Source: Sneathiellales bacterium (GTDB taxonomy: Bacteria; Pseudomonadota; Alphaproteobacteria; JANQFL01). From it: DNA of 62,740 nt. The position numbers and the translations under genes were made by a program. Within the stretch, counting starts at the first letter, position 1; the number at the start of each line of letters is the position of its first letter. This document shows, one piece after another, positions 15,432-24,760 of this stretch. The notes under the pieces were generated by a model. That model searched no databases, was not told where the DNA came from, and saw nothing but the letters and a program-made list of their open reading frames with translations. The stretch covers positions 1-62,740 of the forward strand of contig JANQFL010000046.1 of NCBI GenBank assembly GCA_028277845.1, given 5' to 3'.

Positions 15432-17711
15432 CTATTTCTGTGGCGCCTCGGCCGGCGCAGTCTGTCCGGCGGCCTCGGCAGCGGCGGCGGCGATGGCCTG
15501 CTGCTGATCCGGCGTCAAGGACGGCGCCTCGTCGCTGTCGAGCCGGACCCGTACCTCGCGGCGGGCGAATTCGATGCCGTTTTCCTCGAACGCCTTTTGC
15601 ACCCGGCTGTAGATTTCCTTGCGCAGGGTGAATTGCGTGCCGGGCTTGGCCATGAATTTGCCGCGCACCACGATTCCCACATCACCCACTTCCAGCACGC
15701 CCTGGCTTTTGAACGGCTGCAGAAGATCGTCTGCGAATTCGGGGACCTGCATCAGGTCGGCGCCGATCTTCTTGAAAATCTTTTTCACCTTGGTCAGGTC
15801 GGTGTCGAAAGGCACGGTAAAGCGCATCTTCATGATCACCCAGTCGCGGGAATAGTTGGTGATCTTGGGAATTTCACCGAACGGAATGGTGTGTACCGGA
15901 CCGCGGTGGTGGCGCAACTGCAGGGACCGGATCGAGATCTTTTCGACCGTACCCAAGGTGCCGTCGATATCCACGTACTCGCCGGTGCGGAAGGCGTCGT
16001 CGATCAGGAAGAAGATGCCAGACACAACGTCGGCGACCAGTTTCTGGGCACCGAAACCGATGGCCAGGCCGATGATGCCCGCGCCGGCCAGAAGTGGCGT
16101 GATGTCGATACCGATATTGCCGAGCGCCAGCAGGACGGTGATGACGATGATGGCCGACTGCAACGCCCAGCGCACCAGCGGCAACACCGTCGACAAGCGG
16201 GAACCGCCCAGGCCGCCGCCCTCGCCGCCGCCGGGTTCCTCGGAATGCATATCGACGCCCAGCGCCGTCTGCTCGTCCGCCAGCTTGCGGTTGACCAGCA
16301 GGGTGACGACTTCATAGGCCAGATATCCGGCGCCGAGTATGGCCAGGACTTCAAGCAGCCGCCCCGCCGCCCGGGCACCGAAGCCGGCACTGGCCAGATT
16401 GGCGAAATCGATCTCCCAAATCTGGCCGATGGCGATCACGACGAGACCGAAGACAATGGCCCGGCCGATGCGGATATAGCTGCGCTTGGTGGCGGTGTAG
16501 GCGGCCTCGGCGACGACGCCCTCGCCTTTCATTTCCGATACGAGATGCCGCACCAGGCCACGGATCAGCGTGTCCATCGCCGGCGCCATGGCCAGCAGCA
16601 GCAGGGTCAGATAATGCTGGCCGTTGATCACGAGATGAAACAGTTCCTGTGAGACCAGGATCTCAACCAGCAGCCAGGTCAGTCCACAGGCGATCATCAG
16701 TGCGTAGGGATAGGCTTTGGCGACCCAGGCCTCGGCGGGGGTCACGTTGGCGTCGGGGCCGCGCAGCATCAGGGACAGGCCTTCGCGGAAGTGATAGGCC
16801 ATGAACCCGAGATAGGCGAGCGTCGCCATATTGAGCCAGAAACCCAGCCGCAGTTCGCCAAGGGCGGCGCCGTTGCGGGCGTTGAAGTCCAGGATGGCGA
16901 TCTGGAATCCGATCAACAACACCCAGAGGATTTGGTGCCGGTGCAATCGCCGTGCGGTATCGTCATCGGTATGGACGAGGCGCAGATGGGGACGGTACGG
17001 CGCGATCAGAACGCGCGACATGGCGGCCATGGCCATGGGCAGCGCCACGAGATTGAACACCACCATGCGGGCGAACGGCAAATCGCTCTCCGACATCATC
17101 ATGCGCACCAAGGACACCGTGACGATGAGGAGTGCGGCGAGGCTCGACACGTCGATGAAGAGACGCCGGCCAAGAAAACGCAAGGTTTCGCGCAGGTTTT
17201 CCTGCCCGGTCACACTGGCAAGACTGTCGCGCCAGCGGTTGGTGACGCGATGCATCGCCCACACCGCCACGGCGCCGGCCGTCAGCGCGATAAAAAGCTG
17301 GGCAAGAAACGTGGCCGTGCCGGCGCCCCCGCGCTTGTCGTAAAACGCCGCAAATGTCGCCGACTGCGCCTTGACCAAGTTGGGCAGACGCTGGACAGCG
17401 TCGAACACGGATCCGGCAACGCCGGTCGCCGCGCTTTCGACAAAGGCCACGAAATCGGTATGGGATTCTTCCACGCCGTTCCGTTTGATGGCCTGGGCGT
17501 CCAGCCGGTACAGCAGCAATTCCCGCACCTGCTGGTCGGACAGGCGAGAAACCAGATCGCGAATCAGCTCGGGCGACGCGTCATCGGGAATGCGCAGGGT
17601 TTCCGTTGCGGCGTCACTGCCGGTGCCCGGTAACGTTTGCGCCAACGATGCGGGCGCCGGGCCCAAAAGACACACCACCGCAAGCACACCTAGAACACGC
17701 ACCAACGCCAT
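15432..17711 (-). CDS. Large MscS-family mechanosensitive channel
   Basis: This 759-residue inner-membrane protein has an N-terminal signal-like segment and a periplasmic domain of about 150 residues (helical, TLRIPDDASPELIRDLVSRLSDQQ). About ten membrane helices follow, then the MscS core with the pore helix and vestibule motif GAGIIGLAIGFGAQKLVADVVSGIFFLIDD. A cytoplasmic beta and alpha/beta domain ends in a Pro/Ala-rich tail. Such channels release solutes on hypo-osmotic shock. The start at 17711 follows GGGGAGGGG. A polyglycine insert (GGGEGGGLGGS) lies before the core. Confidence 0.93.
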   Translation of the reverse strand: MALVRVLGVLAVVCLLGPAPASLAQTLPGTGSDAATETLRIPDDASPELIRDLVSRLSDQQVRELLLYRLDAQAIKRNGVEESHTDFVAFVESAATGVAGSVFDAVQRLPNLVKAQSATFAAFYDKRGGAGTATFLAQLFIALTAGAVAVWAMHRVTNRWRDSLASVTGQENLRETLRFLGRRLFIDVSSLAALLIVTVSLVRMMMSESDLPFARMVVFNLVALPMAMAAMSRVLIAPYRPHLRLVHTDDDTARRLHRHQILWVLLIGFQIAILDFNARNGAALGELRLGFWLNMATLAYLGFMAYHFREGLSLMLRGPDANVTPAEAWVAKAYPYALMIACGLTWLLVEILVSQELFHLVINGQHYLTLLLLAMAPAMDTLIRGLVRHLVSEMKGEGVVAEAAYTATKRSYIRIGRAIVFGLVVIAIGQIWEIDFANLASAGFGARAAGRLLEVLAILGAGYLAYEVVTLLVNRKLADEQTALGVDMHSEEPGGGEGGGLGGSRLSTVLPLVRWALQSAIIVITVLLALGNIGIDITPLLAGAGIIGLAIGFGAQKLVADVVSGIFFLIDDAFRTGEYVDIDGTLGTVEKISIRSLQLRHHRGPVHTIPFGEIPKITNYSRDWVIMKMRFTVPFDTDLTKVKKIFKKIGADLMQVPEFADDLLQPFKSQGVLEVGDVGIVVRGKFMAKPGTQFTLRKEIYSRVQKAFEENGIEFARREVRVRLDSDEAPSLTPDQQQAIAAAAAEAAGQTAPAEAPQK

Positions 17712-17803
17712 AACCCCTCCCCGCTGCCGTCGTGACAGGGCCAATACCCGTCTCTGACTTCAAGTTTGACCCTACTGATACCGCCCTGGCAATGGCGGAC
17801 TGT

Positions 17804-18397
17804 CTAGAACACCAGTGCAAACGCGACGGACAGCACCAATAATACGGCAAAGCCTATGTTGATAGCCCGGTTGATCCCGGGCGTGCGGAAATATCGCGTC
17901 AGGGCTGCGCCGGTGAACAGCCAGACGATGTTGACCAGCGCGATGATGACCGCCAGCACAAGAACCTTGGTGACCACGTCCAAAGCCAAGTGCTCCCGGA
18001 TCAGCACGAAACTGGAGAACAAGGCGGCCATGGCGGCATAGGCCTTGGGATTGACCAGTGACTGGAACACGCCACCCGCGAAGGACGGCTGGCGCCGTTC
18101 GGTTGTCTCGTCGGACAAGGGCGGGGCTGTCGCGATGCGGTAGGCCAGATAGGCGAAGTAGGCAACGGCGATCGCGGTAATCACCGGTGTCGCACCGGGC
18201 ACGGCAAACAGAACGCCCAGCACGCCGGAGGCCGTGATGGCCATGACCAGCACCATACCGATCAGCAGGCCGTTCATGTACCAGACGCCGCGGCGGGCAC
18301 CGAACGCGGCGCCCGCGGCAGCCAACCCGAGCGTGTTGGGTCCGGGGCTGCCCGTCAGAGCAATTCCCGCCAAAATGAAGCCGAACCAGCCATCCAT
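17804..18397 (-). CDS. LysE/RhtB family exporter
   Basis: This 197-residue membrane protein has about six hydrophobic segments and the LysE-family opening GFILAGIALTGSPGPNTLGLAAAGAAFG. The SPGP motif is diagnostic. Members export amino acids or homoserine lactone-type molecules. GGGGAGG lies a few bases before the ATG at 18397. It lies upstream of the channel gene on the same strand with a 92-base gap, probably as a separate unit. The substrate cannot be told from sequence. Confidence 0.92.
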   Translation of the reverse strand: MDGWFGFILAGIALTGSPGPNTLGLAAAGAAFGARRGVWYMNGLLIGMVLVMAITASGVLGVLFAVPGATPVITAIAVAYFAYLAYRIATAPPLSDETTERRQPSFAGGVFQSLVNPKAYAAMAALFSSFVLIREHLALDVVTKVLVLAVIIALVNIVWLFTGAALTRYFRTPGINRAINIGFAVLLVLSVAFALVF

Positions 18398-18577
18398 GCC
18401 GTGCCTCCCCTCAAGCACCCGTTATCGCCGCCTTGCCGGCGGTCTGTCGATCCGTTGTTTCAATATAGGAATCCATCGCATGGCCTTCCAGACGTGGCGC
18501 CATCATGACCTCCCGGGTAATTGAGATCGTGATCCCGCCTCCTCTACCCTGCCATGGATTTCAACAAGGAGCATGGC

Positions 18578-19411
18578 ATGCAACGGATCGACCTGCCGCA
18601 AGGTCCCATCGAGTATTCGGATACGGGCGACGGTCCGGTGTTGCTATTCGTACACGGCCTGCTGGTTGACGGCAGCTTGTGGCACGGTGTTGCCGCAGAT
18701 CTGTCGCGGCGACATCGCTGTATCGTGCCCAATTGGCCGATGGGATCCCATCGCCTGCCGATGAACGCGGACGCGGATCAGTCGCCCGCCGGAATCGCCC
18801 GGTTGGTCGCCGAATTCATGTCGGCACTGGATCTGCGCGATGTCACCCTGGTGGGCAACGACACCGGTGGCGCGGTTTCGCAAATCGTCGCGGCCGATCA
18901 TGGGGAACGCCTGTCCGCGCTTGTCCTGACCAATTGCGATGCGTTGGAGATATTTCCGCCCAAGGGCTTCGACCATCTGCCCACCGTCGCCCGCGTACCC
19001 GGCGCGACCCGGCTGTTGCTGACGATCATGTTGATGTTTCCGCCCTTACGCCGGTTGCCGACGGCTTACGGTGCGCTCACCCGGACACGCCTGCCGCAAG
19101 ACCTGCTCAGGCGATGGGTCGAACCGGCCGCCCGCGACGGCCGTATTTGCCGCGATCTGGTCAAGGTCATGCGCGGGATTCATCCGTCCGTGACCATGTC
19201 CGCGGCCGAACGGCTTGGTGGATTCCACAAGCCGGCCCTGCTGCTGTGGTCGCGCGACGATCCGTTCTTCACCCTGCCGTTGGCCGAACGGCTGCAACAG
19301 ACGCTGCCCATGGCTCAAATACGCGAAGTGTCCGACGCCAAAACGTTCGGCGCCCTCGACCAACCCGGAATCCTGGCCGAGGAAATCGCCGCCTTTGCCG
19401 CCGGCGTCTAG
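18578..19411 (+). CDS. Alpha/beta hydrolase lacking the usual catalytic histidine
   Basis: This 277-residue protein of the haloalkane dehalogenase / epoxide hydrolase branch has oxyanion motif HGLL and nucleophile Asp95 in GNDTGG. The acid-region motif WSRDDPFF is present. At the position where the catalytic His normally precedes the terminal helix (GHxxQxExP), the sequence reads AKTFGALDQP, with no His. Either His is supplied elsewhere or the protein is not a classical hydrolase. AAGGAG is upstream of the ATG at 18578. It converges with the beta-lactamase-fold gene, overlapping it by four bases. Confidence 0.85.
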   Translation: MQRIDLPQGPIEYSDTGDGPVLLFVHGLLVDGSLWHGVAADLSRRHRCIVPNWPMGSHRLPMNADADQSPAGIARLVAEFMSALDLRDVTLVGNDTGGAVSQIVAADHGERLSALVLTNCDALEIFPPKGFDHLPTVARVPGATRLLLTIMLMFPPLRRLPTAYGALTRTRLPQDLLRRWVEPAARDGRICRDLVKVMRGIHPSVTMSAAERLGGFHKPALLLWSRDDPFFTLPLAERLQQTLPMAQIREVSDAKTFGALDQPGILAEEIAAFAAGV

Positions 19412-20643
19412 CTATCCGGGCTAAGATGCCTGGCGATGGCCTGGAACATGGCCACCGACTGGAAGTCCATGTGCGGATCGGTCAGGAACTCGGGGTAGGC
19501 GGAATGCCGGGCGATGACCACGCCGCGCTTGGGACTGATGTAGAGAAACTGGCCATAGATGCCGATGGCGGTGAAGTCGCCGCCGTCGTCCTTGATCGGC
19601 AGCCACCACTGGTTCTTATAGCCAAAGCCGTAACTGGATTTCTTGTTGTCCTTACCGGGCATCAAATGCGGTGCGTCCGGAGTCGTGGATTCCCTGATCC
19701 AGGCGGGTGACACCAGTTGTTCACCCAGGTGGTTCCTGCCGCCGTTGAGCATAACCAGGCCGATCCGGGTCAGGTCACGCAGCGTCATATGCAGACCGCC
19801 GAACACCAGCGGCTGCCCCACCGTATCGACCGACAGAAAGGCGTCGTACTCGGCGCCCAGTTTGTTCCATAGACGGGTCTTGAGAAATTCCTGGTAGCTT
19901 TTTCCCGTGACGGATCGCAGCACCATGCCCAACACGTGGGTATCGATGCTGGCATAGCGGTTATAGGTGCCCGGCTCCAGTTCCCGCGGCACGGTCTTGG
20001 TGAACTCGTCGAGCGAACCCGTCAGCAGCGCCACCACCGACTGCACCAAGTCGGACTCGAGGTCGCCGTAATCTTCGTTCCAGCGGACACCCGACGACAT
20101 ATTCATCACGTTCTGAATGGTAGCGCCGTCATAGCCGGTGCCTTTCAGTTCCGGCACGTATTTCACCACCGGGTCGTCGAGGCTGTCGATCCTGCCGTCC
20201 TCAAGGGCCATACCCATCAGAATCGATGCCACCGATTTCGAAACCGACATCAGGATCGACTGCGTCGACGGGCCATTTCCGCGCCGGTACTCCTCGTGCA
20301 CGATATTGCCGCCGGCGTAAACGATCAGTCCGGTGGTGTGGAACTTCTCCAGATACTCCGCCGTGTTGAGCATCTGACCTTCGTAGTCGAACTTCTCCGG
20401 TAGCGCATCGGCACGTTCGGCCTTGGACAACGCCGATACGTCTCCCGTCTTCGCCAGGGTAATCGCCGGATACTGTTTGTAGAAACTGCGGAAATTCTCG
20501 TCGATGACGTCGGGTTCGAAGGCGTTGGCGTAAGCCATCACGGCCCGGATCTCGTTGATGTCTTTCCAGAAAACCCCAATGCCGATGCCGACGATGACCA
20601 CCGACGCGCCCAGCACATAGGCCAGGATTTTGACTTTCTTCAC
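19408..20643 (-). CDS. Beta-lactamase-fold serine hydrolase (class C / 6-aminohexanoate-dimer hydrolase type)
   Basis: This 411-residue protein has an N-terminal membrane anchor (VKILAYVLGASVVIVGIGIGV), then a beta-lactamase-fold domain with the SxxK motif SVSK (in QSILMSVSKS), a tyrosine motif region RYASIDTH and a C-terminal HSAYPEF in place of the KTG box. The family includes esterases, DD-peptidases and amide oligomer hydrolases; true antibiotic resistance is unlikely. GTG at 20643 is preferred as start because the membrane anchor begins there and GGGGGAAGC precedes it. The longer frame up to 20874 has a non-coding look. The catalytic domain should face the periplasm. Confidence 0.88.
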   Translation of the reverse strand: MKKVKILAYVLGASVVIVGIGIGVFWKDINEIRAVMAYANAFEPDVIDENFRSFYKQYPAITLAKTGDVSALSKAERADALPEKFDYEGQMLNTAEYLEKFHTTGLIVYAGGNIVHEEYRRGNGPSTQSILMSVSKSVASILMGMALEDGRIDSLDDPVVKYVPELKGTGYDGATIQNVMNMSSGVRWNEDYGDLESDLVQSVVALLTGSLDEFTKTVPRELEPGTYNRYASIDTHVLGMVLRSVTGKSYQEFLKTRLWNKLGAEYDAFLSVDTVGQPLVFGGLHMTLRDLTRIGLVMLNGGRNHLGEQLVSPAWIRESTTPDAPHLMPGKDNKKSSYGFGYKNQWWLPIKDDGGDFTAIGIYGQFLYISPKRGVVIARHSAYPEFLTDPHMDFQSVAMFQAIARHLSPDS

Positions 20644-20885
20644 GATGCTTCCCCCGTCCCCAATTCCCCGATCGATTGAATTACGTATTCGTAACAATAC
20701 CGCAACTTGGCGATCCATTGCGCCAAATTCCGGAACGGCAAGAGAGCTACCGGAATTCATGCCTTCGTGCGCGCAAATTCCGCACATATGTGACGCATTC
20801 GGCCCGTCGACGGAATTTGATGGTTTGGGCCGTCGCTGTGCTACACTTGCAGCCATAACGTGAATTGGGATCAAGGCATTCCGCG

Positions 20886-21148
20886 ATGGTTGATCTGGTC
20901 ACGATTACTCCCGTCCGGCGACTTCTGGCCGGCCGGCCGATTCTTGCCTGCCTGATGACGTTTGGATCCGATGTGCAAGCCGAACAGCACATATTGCCCA
21001 TCGCCACGACAACGAACACCGTCAACTACGCCGCGGCAAAGTCGTTCATCGATTGGCCGGCGTCACCCCGCATTCAGAAAACACCGGTGCGTTCACGGTG
21101 GACGGCGAACATCTGTTCACACCGGCCGCAACAACAATAAGGCAGTAG
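20886..21148 (+). pseudogene. Decayed TupA-like tungstate-binding protein gene
   Basis: The first part encodes a signal-like N terminus and the family opening HILPIATTTNTVN, as in tungstate-binding TupA proteins. It jumps straight to the C-terminal family region AAKSFIDWPASP, so the whole middle of the protein (normally over 150 residues) is missing. After about base 21078 the reading shifts: in the next frame GAFTVDGEHLFTPAATT continues the TupA C terminus to a stop at 21146-21148. A large deletion plus a frameshift therefore made this a pseudogene. It precedes the hybrid kinase gene by 31 bases, which hints that the kinase once sat in an operon with it. Confidence 0.75.
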
Positions 21149-21179
21149 GCATCCAACTCATGTACCGACAGCGCCCGCA

Positions 21180-23603
21180 ATGACGATTCGTTCAACCATC
21201 ATTCTCGCCGGTCTTTCCTTCATGGTCCTGCTGATGATCGCCGGTTGGTTGGGTGCCATGCAGTACCGGGATTTGATCGACCACGAACGGGCTCTGCTGG
21301 AACGGGAAGCCCATTACCTGGAAGTGCTTCACGCTTCCCAGGTGGCTTTCGAACGCCAAACGGAGCAATGGAAGAATGTCCTGCTTCGCGGTCACGACGA
21401 AACCACCTATCGCGAACATTTATCGCAGTTTTATGTGCAGGAGCGGAAGGTTCTCGAGACCTTGTCGGCATTGAAGGATGCGCTCTCGAAAGAGACCGAC
21501 TACCTAGATTCAAGAACGATCGAAGCGGTCGAGCGGTTTCTCGCGGCCCACACGGATGCCGGCCGCCAGTACCGGGCGGCATTACGGGTCTTCAACGCAT
21601 CCGATTCCGATGCGCCCGCAGTCGCCGAACGAACGGTACGGCAGGTCAACGAACGGCCGCGGAAGTATTTCGATGAGATCGACGACGGCCTGCGCGCACA
21701 CCGGCAAAGGACATCCGACGAACTGACGCATCTCATCCGAGACACGGAACTGCGCCTGATCATGTTTGCCGTCGTACTGCTGGCGGGATTTTTCATATCC
21801 TTCACCTGGGTTCTCAATCAACGCATCGCCCTACCGATTCAGTCGGCCATTCGATCCGCCCGGCGCATTGCGGAACAGGATTTGGATACACCTCTGCAGA
21901 CAGAGCGCCATGATGAAATCGGCAAATTGGTGGACGCATTGGAACACATGCGGTCGACCCTTCTCAAAAGCAACACGGCGCTGGTTCTCGCCCGGGATGA
22001 AGCACAACGGGCGCGTAACGTTCTGGATGACCGCGTCAAGGAACGAACACGCGAACTGGAGGAAAGCGAAGCGCGGTTCCGGGACTTCGTGGCCTATTCC
22101 AATACCGGCATCGCGGTGAGGGATTCGGACGGCCGCTATCTCATCGTCAATGACCGCTATCGAGAACTGCTGGACCTGACCGGCGTTTCACTGATAGGCA
22201 AGACCCCGGCGGATGTTTTGCCGCCCAATCTCGCCAATCAGATAGACGAATTCGACGACAAAGTCTTGTCCGGCGAGCCGCCAACCGAACGCGAGGTCGT
22301 GCTTCGCGGAAATTCCGAACACGAAAGAGTCATTCTGGGTACGCAGTTTGCGATCAAGGGCCCTGACGGGACACCTGTTTCAGTTGGCGCGATGGTTCAG
22401 GACATCACCCAGCGAAAACAGGACGAGGCCAAGAGCCGTCTGTTGGAGGACAGTCTCCGTCAGGCGCAGAAGATGGAAGCGGTTGGCCAGTTGACCGGCG
22501 GCATTGCCCACGACTTCAACAATCTTCTTGCTGTCATCATGGGCAATATCGAAATCCTCAGCGAACAGGCAAAAGACCAGGACGACGTCGCCGATTTCGC
22601 AGAGAGAGCCTTCACAGCCGCCGAACGCGGTGCGGAACTCACGCACCGCTTGCTGGCGTTCTCACGGAAGCAACCGCTTCAACCCGCGCTGATCGACGTC
22701 AATCAGCTGGTGATGGACATGCAGGAACTGCTGGTTCGAACGCTGGGAGAGGATATCGAAATCAGGTTCATCCACGGCGCCGGTCTTTGGCATTGTGAAG
22801 CCGATCCGGGGCAACTCGAAAACGCGGTGCTCAATCTCTGCATCAACGCCCGGGACGCCATGCCCGATGGCGGCATGCTGACCATCGAAACCGCCAATAC
22901 CTCATTCGACAACGAGTATTCCGCAGCACAGGAGGACGTGACACCCGGAGATTATGTCATGATTGCCATCAGCGACACCGGCACGGGCATGAACACGGCC
23001 ACGATAGCCAAGGCGTTCGAACCGTTCTTCACCACCAAGGACGTCGGCAAAGGCAGCGGTCTGGGGCTCAGCATGATCTACGGATTTACCCAGCAATCCG
23101 GCGGCCACGCCCGCATCTATAGCGAACCCGGCGAAGGCACGACCGTGAAGCTGTATTTGCCGCGTAGCACGCAGATCGTCCATGCCCGTCAGCACGATCA
23201 CGATGACACCGCCACCGACATATCCGGCCATGGTGAAACCGTCCTGGTGGTCGAGGACGATGCCGGTGTTCGATCGGTCGCCGTCAAGATCCTCACCGAC
23301 CTGGGTTACAACGTGCTGGAGGCACCCGATGCCCGCAAGGCGTTGGAGTTGATCGACGGCGCGGAGACGGTCGACCTGCTCCTGACGGACGTAATCCTGC
23401 CCGGCGGCATGGGCGGGCGGGGTCTGGCGGAACAGGCCTGCGCGCGCCTGCCCGGCCTGCAGGTCCTGTATATGTCCGGCTATACCGAGAACGCCATCAT
23501 GCATCACGGCCGGCTCGACCCGGGGGTGCAATTGCTGGTCAAACCGTTCCGCCGCGCCACCTTGGCAAGCAAGGTGCGGGAAATCCTCGATTCCCCTGCC
23601 TAG
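21180..23603 (+). CDS. Hybrid sensor histidine kinase (HAMP-PAS-HisKA-HATPase-REC)
   Basis: This 807-residue inner-membrane kinase has a membrane segment at about 7-26, a helical periplasmic sensor domain of about 170 residues, and a second segment at about 196-217. HAMP, a coiled coil and a PAS domain follow. HisKA has the phospho-acceptor in GGIAHDFNNLL. The ATPase boxes are VLNLCINARDAMP, DTGTGM and GKGSGLGLSM. The C-terminal receiver has its acceptor Asp in LLLTDVILPGG and Lys in LLVKPF. Phosphorelay output must go through a separate partner not found here. The start ATG has only a weak ribosome site. The upstream neighbour is a broken TupA-like gene, so its original signal may have been an oxyanion, but this is speculative. 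Confidence 0.93.
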   Translation: MTIRSTIILAGLSFMVLLMIAGWLGAMQYRDLIDHERALLEREAHYLEVLHASQVAFERQTEQWKNVLLRGHDETTYREHLSQFYVQERKVLETLSALKDALSKETDYLDSRTIEAVERFLAAHTDAGRQYRAALRVFNASDSDAPAVAERTVRQVNERPRKYFDEIDDGLRAHRQRTSDELTHLIRDTELRLIMFAVVLLAGFFISFTWVLNQRIALPIQSAIRSARRIAEQDLDTPLQTERHDEIGKLVDALEHMRSTLLKSNTALVLARDEAQRARNVLDDRVKERTRELEESEARFRDFVAYSNTGIAVRDSDGRYLIVNDRYRELLDLTGVSLIGKTPADVLPPNLANQIDEFDDKVLSGEPPTEREVVLRGNSEHERVILGTQFAIKGPDGTPVSVGAMVQDITQRKQDEAKSRLLEDSLRQAQKMEAVGQLTGGIAHDFNNLLAVIMGNIEILSEQAKDQDDVADFAERAFTAAERGAELTHRLLAFSRKQPLQPALIDVNQLVMDMQELLVRTLGEDIEIRFIHGAGLWHCEADPGQLENAVLNLCINARDAMPDGGMLTIETANTSFDNEYSAAQEDVTPGDYVMIAISDTGTGMNTATIAKAFEPFFTTKDVGKGSGLGLSMIYGFTQQSGGHARIYSEPGEGTTVKLYLPRSTQIVHARQHDHDDTATDISGHGETVLVVEDDAGVRSVAVKILTDLGYNVLEAPDARKALELIDGAETVDLLLTDVILPGGMGGRGLAEQACARLPGLQVLYMSGYTENAIMHHGRLDPGVQLLVKPFRRATLASKVREILDSPA

Positions 23604-23655
23604 ATGTGAGCTTTCAGTAAGTTGTCCATTCGGACCGGACCGGGGACGACTGTCG

Positions 23656-23723
23656 CCGCCAGCCTTGGCCTTGGCGCCAATGCGCTCCGTCAGAATGGTT
23701 CCATCCAAGGAGGAATAGCCCTA
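23656..23723 (-). mobile_element. Degenerate MITE end
   Basis: This stretch matches, in reverse orientation, the left end of the full element at 43925-44221. It includes the motif GGCGCCAA followed by GACGGAGCG on the opposite strand, the CATTCTG inner edge of the terminal repeat, and a decayed outer end finishing CCCTAA. Substitutions are scattered, and only about 68 bases remain, so it is an old, truncated copy. Confidence 0.75.
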
Positions 23724-23729
23724 ACCGGA

Positions 23730-23759
23730 AAAAGAACGGCCGCTCCGAAGAGCGGCCGT
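23730..23759 (-). terminator. Terminator after cbiM
   Basis: A perfect ten-base-pair stem ACGGCCGCTC / GAGCGGCCGT (23736-23759) closes with a stable CGAA (minus-strand TTCG) loop. On the minus strand it is followed by TCTTTTT. It is placed 29 bases after the cbiM stop codon. Confidence 0.85.
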
Positions 23760-23787
23760 CCCCTCTCCCTGGCAAGGGCGTTGTCAG

Positions 23788-24453
23788 TCAGGCGATACGC
23801 AGGTCGCGCACGGCGGTCAGCCGGGCAACCAACCTATTGTCCTCGACGGCTTTGAGGCCGCGTACGGCGCCATAGGTGACCAGCGGTTCCAGCGCCACGA
23901 TGGCAAGGTAGGACGCCGTGAAAGTGGCCCAGGCCGAAAACGGCGTCGCCACGTCGCCGATGACCAGCCAAAAGCCGACCATCCCGGTAACACCGGCGTA
24001 GTACATGCCGTCCAGTTTGAGGATACGGGCCCACGACAGGCGCTTGTTCAGGGACTGGTCGAAATACTTGCGGCCGGCGGCGTAGTGCACGCCGATCAAG
24101 GGCAGCATCAACGACAGGCTGTTGACGCCCAGGTGATAGAGGTCACCCGGATTGAACACCAGCCCCTGGAACAGAAGGCCGATACCGAAGCCCAGGAGCG
24201 TCGGCGTGAAGCCGAGCGTCAGGTACATGGCCATGGCGCCGACGAAATGCAACTCCGACGGGCCGACCGGCATGTGGAAGCTTTGCATGAAAACGGTGAA
24301 AATGCCCGCGGCCAACAGTGTCTTGAGCACCACCCAGGGCTTGGCGATGAATTCCTTGATCTGTTCCTTGCAGCCCCAGGCGAAAACGCCGATGGCACCG
24401 GCATTGGCCGCGACCACTTTGGCATGAATGACGTAGCCGGGTTCGATATGCAT
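23788..24453 (-). CDS. cbiM: CbiM-type ECF transporter permease (cobalt), riboswitch-controlled
   Basis: This 221-residue membrane protein begins MHIEPGYVIHAK. The N-terminal Met-His-Ile of CbiM proteins helps form the metal site. About six to seven hydrophobic segments follow, with the family motif SFHMPVGPSELHFVGAM. The ATG at 24453 has AGGAG upstream; an upstream frame extending to 24672 would run through the riboswitch and is not translated. A cobalamin riboswitch precedes the gene, so expression should fall when B12 is abundant, consistent with cobalt uptake for B12. No cbiN, cbiQ or cbiO lies nearby, so energising subunits must be encoded elsewhere. Confidence 0.9.
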   Translation of the reverse strand: MHIEPGYVIHAKVVAANAGAIGVFAWGCKEQIKEFIAKPWVVLKTLLAAGIFTVFMQSFHMPVGPSELHFVGAMAMYLTLGFTPTLLGFGIGLLFQGLVFNPGDLYHLGVNSLSLMLPLIGVHYAAGRKYFDQSLNKRLSWARILKLDGMYYAGVTGMVGFWLVIGDVATPFSAWATFTASYLAIVALEPLVTYGAVRGLKAVEDNRLVARLTAVRDLRIA

Positions 24454-24531
24454 AAAGGTCTCCTTCCCGCACCCACCGTGCGATATGGGCCGCCAGTCTG
24501 TTGATGGCATGCAACCGGCGGCCGAATTGAC

Positions 24532-24715
24532 GACGCGTCCGGGCAGGTTTCCTGGCTCGCGGATCATTGCGCCCCCCGCCTTCCCAGACGTTTTGTGTCC
24601 AGTGGCGCTACGGGGTTTGCTACCGCTTACAGTTGCGGGGGCAGCGACGGGTCGGGCCCCTCGTTTGGTCATCCCTACCGTATTCCCATTTCAATCCCGC
24701 AGGCTTTGCCCGCAT
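24532..24715 (-). promoter_or_regulatory. Cobalamin (adenosylcobalamin-class) riboswitch
   Basis: On the minus strand the conserved elements appear in the right order: GCTGCCCCCGCAACTGTAAG, then GCCACTG (the B12 box, about 24600-24607), then GAGCCAGGAAACCTGCC (about 24543-24560). The region lies directly upstream of cbiM and ends about 80 bases before its start, leaving space for an expression platform that hides the ribosome site. Confidence 0.95.
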
Positions 24716-24760
24716 GGAACCCGGCACACGCGCAGAGTGTGTGAACGCTAGAGCCAGGTA

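Noticed and set aside
19408-20643. Antibiotic-resistance beta-lactamase
   Set aside because: It has the SxxK motif but not a KTG box and carries an N-terminal anchor; it fits esterase/peptidase relatives rather than resistance enzymes.
24454-24672. N-terminal extension of CbiM
   Set aside because: The open frame continues upstream only because it reads through the riboswitch; the family start MHIEPG and AGGAG at 24453 are decisive.
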